Source of the DNA: Isoetes taiwanensis
Taxonomy: Eukaryota > Streptophyta > Lycopodiopsida > Isoetales > Isoetaceae
Assembly (NCBI GenBank): GCA_021234155.1
Contig: JAJEKV010000013.1
Coordinates: 8,629,193 to 8,693,192 of the forward strand
Reading direction: 5' to 3'
Length of the DNA stretch: 64,000 nt
The notes under the pieces were generated by a model, which had not been told where the DNA came from, made no database searches, and saw only the letters and a list, made by a program, of their open reading frames with translations. Within the stretch, counting starts at the first letter, position 1. Each line of letters begins with the position of its first letter. Shown here one piece after another: positions 62,505-64,000 of the stretch. The position numbers and the translations under genes were made by a program.

Positions 62505-62550
62505 GGAACCCTAATTTTCTATTTATAGGTAGAGGAAATTTAGGGTTCGG
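62505..62550 (-). promoter_or_regulatory. Telo-box and TATA promoter of the H3-like gene
   Basis: On the minus strand: CGAACCCTAAATTTCC, then CTCTACCTATAAATAGAA (TATAAATA at 62527-62520) and AATTAGGGTT. This lies about 100 bp upstream of the ATG. Telo-boxes are common in plant promoters active in dividing cells, including histone genes. Confidence 0.65.
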
Positions 62551-62633
62551 ACCTGCAATTCCATATTTGGCCAATCTAGAGGGCATTAGTGTAGATATGA
62601 GGAGTACATTAGGTTTATTTAGCCAAAAAGCAT

Positions 62634-62711
62634 CCACCACTCACACAGTGTGCAAGGAGCACTTTGGAGCATGGTCAAAAGTGGTCTGGGTGCACTCTGT
62701 GAGGGGTCACC
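62634..62711. repeat. 77-bp hairpin repeat, copy 4
   Basis: CCACCACTCACACAGTGTGC.. to ..GTGCACTCTGTGAGGGGTC. It lies about 105 bp upstream of the TATA box of the H3-like gene. Confidence 0.9.
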
Positions 62712-62845
62712 TCTTTTTGGGTCCAATTTTCAATTTACAAGGGCTTCTTTGTGTTTTAACATGCAAAACTAGCTAGAATCTAAGCAATAAGCTGAACTGC
62801 ACTGTTAGATTAGCTAAATTATACATCTAACTAGGTCAACATGAG

Positions 62846-62924
62846 TCCACCACTCACACAATGCGCGGGGAGCACTTTGGAGCATGGTCCAAAGTGGTTT
62901 GGGCGCACTCTGTGAGGGGTCACC
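62846..62924. repeat. 77-bp hairpin repeat, copy 5
   Basis: Starts 212 bp after copy 4. Copies 4 and 5 also share the ACCTCTTTTTGG flank that follows. Confidence 0.9.
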
Positions 62925-63118
62925 TCTTTTTGGATGATTTAGGTTGGTTCTTGCTAAAACTTATTACTAACTTAGCATTAACCTATTTATTACACTAGAA
63001 ATTGGAAAAAAAAAATTCCAATTTTCGAGGTTCCTACTTGGGTGCCCAAGGCTTGAGTCTACTGTTAGTCCTATGGGAAAAATGGTCAGTGCTCGATCTT
63101 GGTCTACCAAGATCATGA

Positions 63119-64000
63119 TCTGATACCACTGTGACGTCCCCTGCTTCCTCTACGGTGTACACACTGTATCAGAAGACGGAGCATTCCCCCTGTCAGCCAA
63201 ACTGGCAGGGGCCATCCACCTGACTCCACTCCCAGTGGAATGAGCCAGCAAGGGAAGAGTGGATGTGTCATTCACCCGTCTCCCTTCGAGTCGATCTATC
63301 TGCGGAAGCGTGAGCAAAGATGAGCATATGATACAATATAACAATACAATCACCTTGAAGGGTGAACACATCATAACATCATCAATACAACAGCATCAAC
63401 ATGAACAATAACAGTAAGGGAAAAACCTATCCCAGGGCTCTGACTCAAGGGGGTATGACTGACGTCTAGGGCCTCCAGAAGTCATTGCAGACAGAATTCA
63501 TGGCAAATGGATGTGGCTGGCATAAGAACATAGCTTAGGGTAGTCCACTCCATCCGCCCCTCCCGTGCACACTTTGCAGAGTAGGCTGAAAAGCATTGGG
63601 GCCTGACCGTAGCCTGCCAGGTGAATAGCCAGAGGGGCTACTACTACTGGGTTGCATCTCCCCAGCCCTGATGAGGCAGGAGGGGAGTCACCTCCCCTCC
63701 AGAGGCATCAATGCCCATCGTAGGCGGCTAGAGGGCCACTGTCCGTATTCGACTTGAACTCAATGGAAGGTGACGCATCACCCCACGAGTGTCGAGCTCA
63801 TGCCTTGCCCACACTCAGTGACAAGCCATTAAGCCTAGCCCACATAGACCCCCGATAGGCCTTACTACCAGAGGGGTCAGTCTGTGATGAGACAAGTTCC
63901 TCCTTATCACCCGGCCTAGCCCCGCCACCCACAACCAGGCAGGCTCCTGTGCACAGGCCGCATATAGTTGGGAACTAGTAGGCTATCTAAGATCATCTGC
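63119..64000 (-). mobile_element. Minus-strand LTR with initiator-Met primer site (runs off window)
   Basis: On the minus strand the sequence ending GGGGACGTCACA at 63130 is followed by GTGGTATCAGATCATG. TGGTATCAGA is the usual initiator-Met primer-binding site directly next to a 5' LTR that ends in CA. So 63130-64000+ would be the LTR (left end not in the window), with the internal region pointing toward lower coordinates, that is toward the H3-like gene. I see no gag or pol between 60.2 and 63.1 kb on this strand. Confidence 0.6.

Overview
This is nuclear DNA of a land plant with a large, repeat-rich genome. The signs are a CIN-type TCP transcription factor, plant-type L1 and other LINEs, Ty3/gypsy elements primed by tRNA-Asp-like and initiator-Met-like sites, a TRIM, a Helitron end, telo-box promoters and no bacterial-style operons. 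The many (TC)n tracts and decayed LINEs would suit a fern, another non-seed plant or a gymnosperm, but the sequence alone does not fix the lineage. Only two host-like genes look largely intact: a TCP factor (about 51.9-52.9 kb) and a minus-strand histone H3-like gene (61.3-62.4 kb).

Layout. 0-8 kb: a 333-bp TRIM with a TAACT target duplication, then a decayed L1-type LINE split by about 5.4 kb that ends in a classic Helitron 3' hairpin and CTAG. This insert carries two foldback palindromes. 8-10 kb: a dispersed repeat and a large foldback; an inverted copy of the repeat lies at 20-21.5 kb. 10.7-27.6 kb: a cluster of non-LTR retrotransposons, one on the minus strand and five long copies plus tail-only fragments on the plus strand. 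The plus-strand copies are separated by pure TC or TTC microsatellites and share a 3' hairpin (AGACC-TGRT-GGTCT). A SINE-like unit sits between two of the tracts.

27.6-41.8 kb: a nested stack. A LINE (ORF1 plus endonuclease) was hit by a roughly 320-bp MITE (target duplication ATAA), and the MITE was later hit by an 11-kb Ty3/gypsy element (28726-39722, target duplication CTTTC). A second MITE of the same family lies at 41459-41780 (target duplication GATA). The gypsy element has a nearly open gag-protease, a frameshifted pol, an antisense ORF and a large coiled-coil ORF before its 3' LTR.

42-49 kb: a TC tract, a 20-bp-period minisatellite, and a decayed multi-exon gene that joins a ParB-like DGQH segment to an FCP1-like phosphatase domain. 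Its introns are full of short palindromes. 51-53.5 kb: the TCP gene, a degenerate miR319-like site and a partial tandem duplicate of its 3' part. 53.8-58.7 kb: further retroelement fragments and sequence I cannot assign.

58.8-64 kb: an LTR plus gag fragment, then two minus-strand transcription units with similar telo-box/TATA promoters. The second encodes a protein with an H3-like N-terminus (MACTKQTAR), a long charged insert and an H3 histone fold. It is bracketed by five copies of a self-complementary ~77-bp hairpin spaced 204-212 bp apart. A minus-strand LTR with an initiator-Met primer site lies just upstream and runs off the window. The H3-like locus with its hairpin arrays, and the TC-associated LINE cluster, are the parts most worth following up.
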